Positions 55,794-64,000 of a stretch of DNA of 64,000 bases are shown piece after piece. Made by a program: the position numbers and the translations under genes. Below the pieces are notes generated by a model. It saw only the letters and a list, made by a program, of their open reading frames with translations, had not been told where the DNA came from and did not search any database. Numbering within the stretch: position 1 is the first letter of the stretch; every line of letters begins with the position of its first letter. This DNA is from AWTP1-13 sp963820375. Its GTDB lineage: Bacteria; Pseudomonadota; Alphaproteobacteria; Rhizobiales; Hyphomicrobiaceae. The DNA is taken from contig CAWFZX010000004.1 in the NCBI GenBank assembly GCA_963820375.1, forward strand, positions 143,876-207,875, in the 5' to 3' direction.

Positions 55794-56489
55794 GTGAGCG
55801 TTCCCTTCTACGTCCCGCCCGAGCAGCTCACCAAGGAGAAGGCCGAGTTCGCCCGCAAGGGCATCGCCAGGGGACGGCCCCTGATCGTGCTCGAGTACGG
55901 CGGCGGGATGGTGTTCGTGGCCGAGAACCCCTCGACCCACCTGCACAAGGTGGCCGAGCTCTACGACCGGATCGCCTTCGCCGCCGTGGGGCGGTTCTCG
56001 GAGTTCGAGAACCTGCGCCAGGCCGGGGTCCGGCTGGCCGACATCCGCGGCTACGCCTACGGCCGCGAGGACGTCACCTCGCGCTCGATCGCCAACGCCT
56101 ACTCCCAGACCCTCGGGCAGATCTTCGTCCAGGAGTTCAAGCCCTACGAGGTCGAGCTGTGCGTGGCCGAGGTCGGCACCGACGGGGCGCCCAACTCCCT
56201 GTACCACGTGGTCTTCGATGGCAACGTGTTCGACCGCAAGGGCTTCCTGGCCATGGGCGGCCAGAGCGACGAGCTCAACACCGAGCTGCAGCGCGGCTAC
56301 GACGAGGACATGACGCTGGACGCGGCCCTGCAGCTGGCCATGCGGGTCCTGCGCCAGGCCGCCCCGGCCGGCGAGACGGGCAACTCCCGCCTCGAGGTCG
56401 CGGTGCTGGAACGCGACCGCCCCCGGCGCTCGTTCCGCCGCCTGACCCAGGAGGACGTCGAGTCCCGCGCCGGTGAACCGGCGTCGTGA
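55794..56489 (+). CDS. prcA: 20S proteasome alpha subunit
   Basis: A 231-aa alpha subunit with GTG start at 55794. YVPPEQLTKEKAEFARKGIA is the gating N-terminus and helix; GRPLIVLEYGGGMVFVAENP and YDRIAFAAVGRFSEFENLR are core blocks. It lacks the catalytic threonine, as expected. It forms the outer gate rings. Its stop is overlapped by the next gene's GTG, showing coupling. No pafA follows, unlike in mycobacteria. Confidence 0.95.
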   Translation: MSVPFYVPPEQLTKEKAEFARKGIARGRPLIVLEYGGGMVFVAENPSTHLHKVAELYDRIAFAAVGRFSEFENLRQAGVRLADIRGYAYGREDVTSRSIANAYSQTLGQIFVQEFKPYEVELCVAEVGTDGAPNSLYHVVFDGNVFDRKGFLAMGGQSDELNTELQRGYDEDMTLDAALQLAMRVLRQAAPAGETGNSRLEVAVLERDRPRRSFRRLTQEDVESRAGEPAS

Positions 56490-58033
56490 CCCCACCCACG
56501 CCCGGCGGGCCGGGCTGGCAGCCCCCCGCCCCGGGCACGGAACGCCCAGACGACCGCCCGTCGTGGCTCCAGCAGCCGCCGGCGGGCGGCTGGCCGCCGC
56601 AGGGGCCTTCCGGACCCGGCTGGCCGGAGGGGAGGGGGTGGTCGGCGACCCCGCCACCACCTGAGCCGCCGCGCGGGCGGCGGGTCGGGGGGTGGACGGC
56701 CACGCTGATCCTGCTGCTGGTGGTCGGGCTGGCCGCCGGTGGCCTGGTGTTCGCCACCCGCAGGGAGCCGTCGGCGCCGGCGGCCGGCGGGGCCACGGCG
56801 GCTGCGCCCTCGACCCGGGCGCCGGCCGCCGCCACCCCCACGACCCGGGCCCCGGCGGCCACGGCCACCGCGCCCGCGATCCGGGCCGTGCAGCGCGACG
56901 TGGCCGAGCTGCGCGACCTCGAGTTCGAGCGGCGCGTCCCGGTGACCGTCGAGTCGCCCGACAAGCTGGCCAAGCGGCTGCTGCGGGCCCTGGCCGAGGA
57001 GACCGACGCGGACGAGCTGCGCCGCCAGGGCCGGGCCATGGAGCTGCTGGGCGAGCTGCCCCCCGGCACCGACCTGCCCCGCCTCATCAACCGGGTCCAG
57101 GCCGAGAGCGTGCTCGGCTTCTACCTGCCGGGCCGACCGCCCAAGGGCGGCCTGTACGTCCGCTCCACCCGCGGCCTGGACCCCTACGCCAGGATCATCC
57201 TGGCCCACGAGCTGACCCACGCCGTCACCGACCAGCGTTTCGACCTGACCCGCGCCGACCGGCTGGCCGCGGCCACGGCCAGCGAGGACGAGCTGGCCGC
57301 CTACTCCGGCCTGGTCGAGGGCGACGCCACCCTCACCATGCAGCGCTACCTGGCCGAGCGGCTCACCCCGGCCGAGCAGGCCAGCGCCGGCGTGGCCGCG
57401 GCCACCGAGCGCACCCCGGCGCGGGACGCCGCCCCGGCCGTCATCCGCGAGTCGATGCTGTTCCCCTACCAGGAGGGCCTGCGCTTCGTCCGCACCCTCT
57501 ACCAGCAGGGCGGCTGGGCGGCGGTCAACCGCGCCTACCGCGACCCGCCGACCTCGACCGAGCAGCTCCTGCACCCCGAACGCTACCTGGGCGACCGCGA
57601 CCGGCCCCAGAAGGTCGACGTGCCCGACCTGAGCGGGCGGCTCGGCGGCGGCTGGCGGTCGGGGATCGAGCTCAGCTTCGGCGAGCTCGACGCCCGCCTC
57701 CTGCTCCAGGGCGAGCTGGCCGTGACCGCCGCCGAGGCGGCCGCGGCCGGTTGGGACGGCGGCCGCCTGCGGACCTTCCAGCGCGGCGACCGCACCGCCC
57801 TGGCCCTGCGGACCGTCTGGGACTCCACCGCCGAGGCCACCCAGTTCTGCAACGCCATGCGCGGCTGGGCCACCGGCCGCTTCGGCCCCGCCACCCGCTC
57901 CGCGGGCACCCTCCACTGGTCCGGCGCCGGCCAGCGCACCACCCTCAGCTGCCGCGGCCCCCGGGCCGCCTGGCTCTCAGCCCCCGACCAACCCACCCTC
58001 AACCGCCTGACCTCCGGCCTCGGCGGCCCCTGA
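56486..58033 (+). CDS. Membrane-anchored HExxH metallopeptidase-like protein
   Basis: A 515-aa protein whose GTG start (56486) overlaps the prcA stop by four bases. The first 70 residues are proline- and glycine-rich and cytoplasmic; one membrane helix follows (ATLILLLVVGLAAGGLVFAT, about 72-91), then a threonine/alanine-proline linker and an extracytoplasmic domain. That domain has HELTHAVTDQRFDL (zinc-binding HExxH) and, about 35 residues on, LVEGDATLTMQRYL, whose glutamate may be the third ligand. I infer a gluzincin-like peptidase; activity is unproven. Coupling to the proteasome operon is unusual. Confidence 0.75.
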   Translation: MTPPTPGGPGWQPPAPGTERPDDRPSWLQQPPAGGWPPQGPSGPGWPEGRGWSATPPPPEPPRGRRVGGWTATLILLLVVGLAAGGLVFATRREPSAPAAGGATAAAPSTRAPAAATPTTRAPAATATAPAIRAVQRDVAELRDLEFERRVPVTVESPDKLAKRLLRALAEETDADELRRQGRAMELLGELPPGTDLPRLINRVQAESVLGFYLPGRPPKGGLYVRSTRGLDPYARIILAHELTHAVTDQRFDLTRADRLAAATASEDELAAYSGLVEGDATLTMQRYLAERLTPAEQASAGVAAATERTPARDAAPAVIRESMLFPYQEGLRFVRTLYQQGGWAAVNRAYRDPPTSTEQLLHPERYLGDRDRPQKVDVPDLSGRLGGGWRSGIELSFGELDARLLLQGELAVTAAEAAAAGWDGGRLRTFQRGDRTALALRTVWDSTAEATQFCNAMRGWATGRFGPATRSAGTLHWSGAGQRTTLSCRGPRAAWLSAPDQPTLNRLTSGLGGP

Positions 58034-58054
58034 GCGGCGGCACCGGATCGCGGG

Positions 58055-58116
58055 CACCCTCACCCCACCCTGGCCGGAAGCCGGGTACCCCTCACCCCAC
58101 CCCCCGGAAGCCGGGG
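58055..58116 (+). repeat. Two tandem ~30-base direct repeats between genes
   Basis: The unit CCCTCACCCCACCC with CCGGAAGCCGGG occurs twice, at 58055-58085 and 58087-58116. The CCGGAAGCCGGG parts are inverted and could form small hairpins, so the pair may act in termination of the proteasome operon transcript. No T-run is present. Confidence 0.5.
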
Positions 58117-58186
58117 CCCCCGAACGGGAGGGTAGCCGACAGCCGGAGGAGGTGCTCACCGTTGTCCACACCCCCCGGGGGGCGCG

Positions 58187-59674
58187 TTGACGGGGGGTCG
58201 CGTTGACGGGGAGCGGGTGGGCGGGGACCATGGCGGGGCCGCCACCGAACCACGGGAGACGAACCTGCGTCGATGGATCGACCGCCGCCCGCTTGCGCTG
58301 TCGGTCGCCGTCGGGCTGGTCGCGTTGCTGCTGGGGGCGACCCGGCCCGACCGGTCGCCGCCGCTGTTCTCCGCCGGGCTGCTGGGGAGCCGCGATGCGC
58401 TGGTGGCGGTGCCGCCCGACCAGGCCGGGGGGGCGGCCTACCTGGAGGGGAGCACGGTGCTGCGGCTGGCCGACGGCCGGCTCCGCTACCTGCCCTCGGG
58501 GGCCTCCGAGCCGGTCACCGGGCCGCCGGATGACCCGGCGGCGCTGGCCGTTGCGGCCGAGGAGCGGGCCTGGCTGGCCGCCGGGACGGTCCCGGGAGCC
58601 AACGCCGCCGAGCGCGACGCGGCCGCCCGGTCGCTGCTGTTCCTGCGGCTGCTGATCCGGCCGGGCGGCGCCGCCCTGGCCGCCCAGACGCCGTACTGGG
58701 CGTACGTGTGGCCGCGCGACTCGAGCTTCACCGCCGCCGCCCTGGCGGTCACCGGTCACCGGCGGGAGGCCGCCGCCATCCTCCGCTTCCTGGCCGGTAC
58801 CCAGCGTCCCGACGGCACCTGGCCGGCCCGCTCGCACCCCGACGGCCGCCCGGTCGACGACGGCCGCCCCGCCCAGCTGGACGCCACCGGCTGGGTGTCG
58901 TGGGCGGCCTGGCTGGCCAGCGACCAGGGGCGCGACACCGACCTGGCGGCCCGGCTGTGGCCGACGGTGCGCGCCGCCGCCGACCACGCCGCCGCCGCCC
59001 TGGGACCCGACGGCCTCCCCCCGGCGGGGCCCGACTACTGGGAACGCCGCGAGCACGCCCCCACCCTCGGCACCGCGGCCGCCCTCCTCGCCGGCCTCCG
59101 CGCCGCCACCCGGCTCGCCGGCCACCTCGCGGCCGGGACGCGGGAGAGCCACCGCGGTCCGACGGCACCGCCGGAGGCGGGGCGGTCCGCGACGCCGCGG
59201 GGCGGCGGGATGCCTGGGGGCTGGCCGTGGAACGGCTGGAGCGGGGGGTGGCGCGGGAGTTCGGGGCGGGGGGGTTTCAGCGGTACCCGGGTGGGGGTGG
59301 GGCGGACGCGGCGGTGACGTGGCTGGGGCCGCCGTTCGGGCCGGACGACCCGGCGGTGGGGCGGGCGGTGAGGACGGCCTGGCGGCGGTTGACCGTCGGC
59401 CGGGGGGGCGGTGCCGGGGCGGCCGTGGCTGGGGAGCGACCCCTGGACCCCGGCGACGGCGTCCTTCGCGCTGGCCGCCATGGCCTCGGGCGACCTGGCG
59501 GCGGCGGAGGCCCGGCTGGCCTGGCTGCTCGAGCACCGCACGGCGCTGGGGGCGTTCCCGGAGCGGGTCGGGCGGGACGGCGGCGCGCCCCGCTCGGTCG
59601 CGCCCCTTGCCTGGACCCACGCGATCGTCCTGCTGACCCTGGTCAGCCGCGATCGCGCGGTTCCAACCCCCTGA
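58187..59674 (+). pseudogene. GH15-like (glucoamylase-type) protein interrupted by two compensating frameshifts
   Basis: The frame from 58187 encodes an N-terminal membrane anchor (LALSVAVGLVALLLGATRPD) and a GH15-type alpha/alpha barrel: YVWPRDSSFTAAALAVTGH, QLDATGWVSWAAWLA and PDYWERREHAPTLGTAAALL. Near 59140-59150 sense shifts by one frame (GLAVERLERGVAREFGAGG, then AAVTWLGPPFGPDDPAVG), and near 59400, beside a run of seven G, it shifts back (GSDPWTPATASFALAAMASG, ending PLAWTHAIVLLTLVS). Two opposite indels in G-rich DNA suggest sequence error rather than decay. Start may be later than 58187, as no clear site is visible. It probably hydrolyses alpha-glucosides or trehalose-like substrates. 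Confidence 0.65.
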
Positions 59675-60818
59675 CCTCGGCCTCAGGAGCGGACGGCGAG
59701 CTCGCCCCGGCGGCGGCCCTGACGGGGTCGGCGGCCGCCGCGGCGGCGGCGAGGGGACCCTCGCCGGCGGCCTCCTCGTGGGCGACGAGGCGTTCGTTGA
59801 GCAGGACGTTGAAGGCGGCGGCGATCGGGATGGCCATCAGGGCGCCGACCAGGCCGAGGACGGTGGCGCCGATGAGGCCGGAGATGAGGACGGCGGCCGC
59901 GCCGAGCTCGACCGTCGTCTTCAGGACCCGGGGGGCGATCAGGTAGTTCTCGAGCTGCTGGTAGGCGACGAAGAAGGCGGCGACCAGGACGGTGGTGGGC
60001 CACAGCTCGGTGGTGAACAGGGCGACGGTGACGCCGAGGATCGCCCCGAGGGTGGCGCCGATCATGGGGATCAGGTCGCAGATGGCGACCAGGAAGGCCA
60101 GCGGGACCGCGAACGGCACCCCGAGGATGGTGAAGGCGATGAAGGACACCACCCCGGCGATGAGCGAGATGATGATGTTGCCGATCATGTAGCCGCCGAC
60201 CTTGTCGACCACCAGGTCGACGACCCGCCTGGCGCGGGGGCGGCGGTCCATCGGGAACAGGCGGACCACCCCGGCCCGGATCCTCGGCATGTCGGCCATG
60301 AAGTAGACGGTGAACACCAGGATGGTGAGGCTGTTGAACACCGCCCCGAACGCCCGGCTGGTGAAGCCGAGCAGGCCGGTCCCGAGCCGGCTCGGCAGCG
60401 TCCCGACCAGGCCCTGGAGCTGGTCGGAGATGTGGTAGCGGTCGTCGAGCTGGCGGAACTGCGACGAGCGGTCCTGCAGGCGGCTCAGCTGGCCGGGCAG
60501 GTCGTCGATCAGGTTGCGGCCCTGGGTGACCAGCGGCGGGATCACCGAGATCAGGAACGCGGCCACCAGGGCGATGGCCAGCACGAGGATCAGGGTGACC
60601 GCGACCCCGCGGGGGATGCCCCGCCTGGCCAGCAGGCGCACCGCCGGGTCGAGGCTGACGGCGATGAACAGCGCGATCAGGATCCGCACCAGGATGGCCC
60701 TGACCGTGTACAGGGCGTACAGGCCGATCACGGTGGTGGCGACGCCCAGGCTGAACAGCGCTCCCCAGCGGAACAGCAGCGCCGGCCCCAGCCGGTCCGG
60801 AGGCGTCGAAGGCTCCAT
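59643..60818 (-). CDS. AI-2E family permease (UPF0118)
   Basis: A 391-aa membrane protein with about eight helices and the family pattern: ARRGIPRGVAVTLILVLAI, the long amphipathic PPLVTQGRNLIDDLPGQLSR region, VYFMADMPRIRAGVVRLFP and PLAFLVAICDLIPMIGATLG. AI-2E proteins include the TqsA autoinducer exporter and Na+/H+ antiporters, so the substrate is open. The tail is alanine-rich. It converges with and overlaps the GH15-like gene by 32 bases. ATG 60818 is the only good start. Confidence 0.88.
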   Translation of the reverse strand: MEPSTPPDRLGPALLFRWGALFSLGVATTVIGLYALYTVRAILVRILIALFIAVSLDPAVRLLARRGIPRGVAVTLILVLAIALVAAFLISVIPPLVTQGRNLIDDLPGQLSRLQDRSSQFRQLDDRYHISDQLQGLVGTLPSRLGTGLLGFTSRAFGAVFNSLTILVFTVYFMADMPRIRAGVVRLFPMDRRPRARRVVDLVVDKVGGYMIGNIIISLIAGVVSFIAFTILGVPFAVPLAFLVAICDLIPMIGATLGAILGVTVALFTTELWPTTVLVAAFFVAYQQLENYLIAPRVLKTTVELGAAAVLISGLIGATVLGLVGALMAIPIAAAFNVLLNERLVAHEEAAGEGPLAAAAAAADPVRAAAGASSPSAPEAEVRGLEPRDRG

Positions 60819-60985
60819 GCACGGATGCTACCCCGCCCGGTGGCCCCCAGGACCGGCCCGCCACGGGTTCGATCCTGGTGATGTCACCGGTACGACACCG
60901 GCCCGTTCCCGGTAGGTTCCCTCTTGCCCGACGAGATGGACGACGAGATGCTTGAGCCCATGACGGGCGGCCGGAGGAGCGGGAG
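60819..60985. promoter_or_regulatory. Divergent promoter region
   Basis: A 167-base spacer between two divergent membrane-protein genes. A palindrome, GGTGATGTCACC, lies at 60877-60888 and could be an operator; the assignment rests on position and symmetry only. Confidence 0.35.
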
Positions 60986-62065
60986 ATGAGCGAGCAGGCG
61001 ACCGAGGCGACGACCAGGCGCTCCTCGCCGGCCAAGATGACCCTGCGGGTGGCCGTGTCGCTGCTGCTGGTCGCCGTCATCTTCTGGTACCTGCTCAGGG
61101 ACATCTCCCTGGCCGACGTGTGGGCGGCCATCACGGCGATGACCTGGGGCGAGCTGGCCGGCCTGGCCGTGGTCGCCGGCTGGAACCTGTGCACCTACGC
61201 GTTCGTGTGGATGACCGTCACCCCCGGCCTGACGTTCGGCCGGGCCATGGTCATGACCCAGGCCACCACCGCCATCACCAACACCGTCCCCGCGGGCTCG
61301 GCCATCGGCATCGGCATGACCTATGCGATGCTGCACAGCTGGGGGTTCTCCCGCTCCCGGACCACCATCGCCGTGCTCGTCTCCGGCGTCTGGAACGCCT
61401 TCGCCAAGCTGGCCATCCCGGTGCTCGCCCTGGCCCTGGTCGCCCTCCAGGGCAACGCCAGCGGCGCCCGGATCACGGCGGCCCTGGTCGGCATCGCCGG
61501 CCTGATCGCCGCCGTGGTGGTGTTCGCGCTGATGCTGCGCAGCGAGCGGATGGCCGAGAAGGTCGGGGTGACGGCCGGCCGGGTCGCCTCCCGGCTGCTG
61601 GCCCTGATCCGCCGCCCGCCGGTGCACGGCTGGGAGATCGCCACGGTGAAGTTCCGCAACCAGACCGTCGACCTGCTGGAGCACGGCTGGTTCCCGATCA
61701 CCGCGGCCACCGTGGTCAGCCACCTGTCGCTGTACCTGGTGCTGCTGGTCTGCCTGTGGGACGTCGGGGTCAGCAACGCCGAGGTCAACTGGGCCGAGGT
61801 CCTGGCCGTGTTCGCCTTCGCGCGGCTGGCCACCGCCATCCCCTTCACCCCCGGCGGGGCCGGGGTGGTGGAGGCGGTGCTGATCACCGGCCTGACCGCC
61901 GCCGGCGGCGACAAGCCCGAGGTCGTCGCCGCCGTGCTCGTCTACCGGGCGCTCACCTGGGGCCTGCCCATCCTGGTCGGGGTGGGGTGCCTGCTGTGGT
62001 GGCGCAAGCAGTCGCTGAGCACCCCCGCCGACGAGGCCGCCCCGACCGGGGCCGCGGGGCCATGA
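60986..62065 (+). CDS. YbhN/UPF0104-type membrane protein (lysylphosphatidylglycerol synthase TM region)
   Basis: A 359-aa polytopic protein with GGAGGAG before ATG 60986. It has the flippase-like domain pattern of MprF/YbhN proteins: an N-terminal helix (LRVAVSLLLVAVIFWYLLRD), NTVPAGSAIGIGMTYAML, and the FAFARLATAIPFTPGGAGVVE signature in the second half. No cytoplasmic synthase domain is attached. Family members move or bind lipids or polyprenyl-linked intermediates. The PAP2 gene overlaps its stop by four bases (ATGA), suggesting linked lipid-phosphate metabolism. Confidence 0.88.
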   Translation: MSEQATEATTRRSSPAKMTLRVAVSLLLVAVIFWYLLRDISLADVWAAITAMTWGELAGLAVVAGWNLCTYAFVWMTVTPGLTFGRAMVMTQATTAITNTVPAGSAIGIGMTYAMLHSWGFSRSRTTIAVLVSGVWNAFAKLAIPVLALALVALQGNASGARITAALVGIAGLIAAVVVFALMLRSERMAEKVGVTAGRVASRLLALIRRPPVHGWEIATVKFRNQTVDLLEHGWFPITAATVVSHLSLYLVLLVCLWDVGVSNAEVNWAEVLAVFAFARLATAIPFTPGGAGVVEAVLITGLTAAGGDKPEVVAAVLVYRALTWGLPILVGVGCLLWWRKQSLSTPADEAAPTGAAGP

Positions 62066-62730
62066 CCGCCGGCCGGCGCATCGAGCGCCGCCCGAGCGAC
62101 CTGATCTGGCTCGCCGCCGGGGCCGTGGTGCTGGTGCTGTGCGCCCTGCCGGTCCACGCCGACCGCGTCGGGGCGCTCGAGGCCGACATCTTCCGGCTGG
62201 TCAACGACCTGCCCAGCGTGCCCTTCCCGATCGTGTGGGTGCCGATGCAGCTGGGCAACCTGCTGGTCGTGCCGGCGGCGGTGCTGGCCGCGCTCGCCTT
62301 CCGGCGCTGGCGGCTGGCCGCCGGGCTGGCCCTGGCCGGAGCCGGCGTGTACGTGCTGGCCAAGGTGGTGAAGCGGTTCGTCGAGCGGGGCCGGCCCAGC
62401 GACGTGCTCGACGACGTCGTGGTCCGCGGGGCCGCGCCCCACGGGCTCGGGTTCGTCTCCGGCCACATCGCCGTGATCACGGCGCTCGCCCTGGTCGCCT
62501 GGCCGTGGCTGCCCCGCTGGGGCCGCTGGGCGGCGGGCGCGGCCGTGGCCCTGGTGTTCTTCACCCGCATGTACGTCGGCGCCCACCTGCCCCTTGACAT
62601 GGTCGGCGGGGCCGCCCTCGGGGTGGCCGTCGGCGCCCTGGTCCGGCTGCTGCTCGGCGTCCCCGCCCGCGCCTCCGGCCCCGCCGGCGACGCCGCGGCG
62701 GCGGCCGCCGACACCACGAGGGCCGCCTGA
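62062..62730 (+). CDS. PAP2-family lipid phosphatase
   Basis: A 222-aa membrane protein with six helices. All three PAP2 motifs are visible: KVVKRFVERGRP, the VSGHIAVI histidine, and RMYVGAHLPLDMVGG with the second histidine and aspartate. It likely removes phosphate from lipid or polyprenyl (pyro)phosphates on the outer face of the membrane. Its ATG overlaps the upstream stop, and its stop overlaps the next ATG, so three genes are translationally coupled. The tail is alanine-rich. Confidence 0.9.
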   Translation: MTAGRRIERRPSDLIWLAAGAVVLVLCALPVHADRVGALEADIFRLVNDLPSVPFPIVWVPMQLGNLLVVPAAVLAALAFRRWRLAAGLALAGAGVYVLAKVVKRFVERGRPSDVLDDVVVRGAAPHGLGFVSGHIAVITALALVAWPWLPRWGRWAAGAAVALVFFTRMYVGAHLPLDMVGGAALGVAVGALVRLLLGVPARASGPAGDAAAAAADTTRAA

Positions 62731-64000
62731 TGGCCTGGCTTCCCCGCCCCGGCTACACCCGCCACCCGGGCGACGCCCTCCGGGTCGTCCTGGGCGGCGC
62801 CGTGCTGGCCGTGACCACCACGGCCATCCACCGGGACTTCGTCGGCGACCGCGAGGCGGCCCTGTTCCGGGTGGTCAACGAGCTGTCGCTGCCCGGCTGG
62901 ACCTGGCCCGGGGTGTGGCTGGTCATGCAGCTGGGGGTGATCGGGGCCGTGCCCCTGGTCGCGGTCCTGGCCCTGGCCACCCGGCGGCTCCGCCTGGCCC
63001 TTGACGCCGTCCTGGCCGCCGGCAGCATCTACCTGATCGCCAAGCTGGTGAAGGAGTTCGTGCAGCGGGGCCGGCCCCAGACCCTGCTGGACGACGTCAA
63101 CATCCTCGGGGAGCCGGCCCGCGGCCTCGGGTATGTCTCCGGGCACTCGGCGGTGGCCGTGGCCCTGGCCACCGTGGCCAGCCCGTACCTGGGCCGGCGG
63201 GCCCGGCGGGTCGCCTGGGTCCTGGCCGGCTGCGTCTGCCTGGCCCGCATGTACGTCGGGTCGCACCTGCCGTTCGACGTGGTCGGCGGGGCCGCCCTCG
63301 GCTGGGCGGCCGGGTCGCTGGTGCTGTTCGTGCTCGGCGCCCCCGACCCGCGCGTGCCCCTGGGCAAGCTGCGGGCCGCCCTGACCGAGCACGGCCTCGA
63401 CCCGGCCGGCCTGACGCCGGTCGGGGGCGACCCGCGCCGCTCGGCCTGCTTCGTCACCGGGGGAGGGGAGCCGCCCGAGCTGTTCGTCAAGGTGGTGCTC
63501 AGGGAGTGGCGCGACGGCGACCTGCTGTGGCGGGCCTGGCGGCGGCTGTTCCGGTGGCGCCAGACCCGGCCGGTCCGGGTCGGCTCGCCCCACCACGAGG
63601 TCGAGCACGAGGCCTCCATGGCCCTGCTGGCCGCCACCGCCGGGGTCCGCGTCCCCAGGGTGCTGCTGGTCCGCTCCTTCGACAGCGGCGCCGGCATGCT
63701 CGTCCAGGCGCGCGTCGCCGGCCGCGACCTCCAGCAGCTCGAGGCCGACCTGGTCGAGGACGCGCTCCTCACCGAGCTGTGGCGCCAGGTCGCCCTGATG
63801 CACCGGGCCGGGATCGCCCACGGCGAGCTGGTCCCGGCCAACTGCATGGTCGACGAGGAGGGCCGGCCCTGGCTGGTCGACTTCGACCAGTCGCGGGTGG
63901 ACCCGGACAAGGCGGCGCTGGAACGCGACCGGGCCGAGCTGCTGGCCGGCCTGACCGCCCTGGTCGGCCGGGAACGGGCCCAGCGGACCGCCGAACAGGC
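62730..64000 (+). CDS. PAP2 phosphatase fused to a kinase-like domain (partial, runs off the end)
   Basis: ATG 62730 overlaps the previous stop (TGATG), and the frame is open to the window edge, at least 423 residues. Residues 1-215 are a PAP2 domain: KLVKEFVQRGRP, YVSGHSAVA and RMYVGSHLPFDVVGG. After a short linker comes a protein-kinase-like domain: ELFVKVVLREW (candidate ATP-lysine), EHEASMALLAATAGVRVPRV, and the catalytic stretch MHRAGIAHGELVPANCMVDE followed by PWLVDFDQSRVDPD (DFD in place of DFG). The glutamate in HGE replaces the usual HRD/HGD aspartate, so activity is uncertain. It resembles RIO- or lipopolysaccharide-kinase-type folds. The C-terminus is outside the window. Confidence 0.85.
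   Translation, partial: MAWLPRPGYTRHPGDALRVVLGGAVLAVTTTAIHRDFVGDREAALFRVVNELSLPGWTWPGVWLVMQLGVIGAVPLVAVLALATRRLRLALDAVLAAGSIYLIAKLVKEFVQRGRPQTLLDDVNILGEPARGLGYVSGHSAVAVALATVASPYLGRRARRVAWVLAGCVCLARMYVGSHLPFDVVGGAALGWAAGSLVLFVLGAPDPRVPLGKLRAALTEHGLDPAGLTPVGGDPRRSACFVTGGGEPPELFVKVVLREWRDGDLLWRAWRRLFRWRQTRPVRVGSPHHEVEHEASMALLAATAGVRVPRVLLVRSFDSGAGMLVQARVAGRDLQQLEADLVEDALLTELWRQVALMHRAGIAHGELVPANCMVDEEGRPWLVDFDQSRVDPDKAALERDRAELLAGLTALVGRERAQRTAEQ

Noticed and set aside
56297..57916. A 539-residue minus-strand open frame, and similar long ones at 57977-59620 and 61953-63821
   Set aside because: They lie antisense to clear genes in very G+C-rich DNA, where stops are rare by chance. Their translations are mostly Gly, Arg, Pro, Ala and Gln with no family features.
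1..64000. CRISPR arrays, insertion sequences, tRNA and rRNA genes
   Set aside because: I saw no regularly spaced repeats, transposase motifs, terminal inverted repeats, tRNA T-loop and anticodon patterns, or rRNA blocks. A tRNA scan could still find something I missed.

Overview
The window joins two unrelated genomes. Bases 1 to about 54590 read as an alphaproteobacterium: a DUF2794 protein, HWE-type PAS histidine kinases, a BI-1 membrane protein, an alphaproteobacterial groES and the start of groEL, with moderately high G+C. Bases from about 54591 to 64000 read as a very G+C-rich actinobacterium with the Pup-proteasome locus (dop tail, pup, prcB, prcA). The switch falls inside an open reading frame, where a GroEL N-terminus (96 residues) runs straight into what looks like the last 22 residues of Dop. 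The simplest explanation is a chimeric metagenome contig, so the two parts should be interpreted separately.

Alphaproteobacterial part, 0-16 kb: the tail of an FtsX-like permease, BI-1, a GNAT acetyltransferase, DUF2794, an HWE kinase, then a plus-strand run that looks catabolic (HisD-like dehydrogenase, SDR, hydantoinase/oxoprolinase A and B, amidase), followed by tex and a luciferase-like oxidoreductase. 16-19 kb is gene-poor, with small exported or membrane proteins and a shortened rhodanese-ChrB gene. 19.4-28 kb is a complete potassium module: a 27-aa membrane peptide, kdpFABCDE and a ptsN-like EIIA gene. 28-42 kb holds two more HWE kinases (one paired with a MEDS-domain gene), a DUF4326 protein, a lipoprotein, cytochrome c, the otnK-otnC pair, a GNAT protein and a PHB-depolymerase-type esterase. 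42-54 kb is rich in decayed or small genes: an arylsulfatase remnant, a CsbD stress cluster, a mannose-6-phosphate isomerase, two paralogous ~90-aa proteins, and a 4.7-kb CheB-CheR-PAS-kinase-receiver-LuxR megagene broken by a dozen or so frameshifts and one stop. groES and the truncated groEL follow.

Actinobacterial part: dop tail, pup (ending GGE), prcB and prcA, with a membrane-anchored HExxH metallopeptidase-like gene overlapping prcA; a GH15-like protein split by two compensating frameshifts; a convergent AI-2E family permease; then a YbhN-like flippase-type membrane protein, a PAP2 phosphatase, and a PAP2-kinase fusion that runs off the end.

I see no rRNA, tRNA, CRISPR array, transposase or integrase. 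The observations most worth checking are the junction, the decayed chemosensory megagene, the kdp-ptsN linkage, the proteasome-linked metallopeptidase and the PAP2-kinase fusion.
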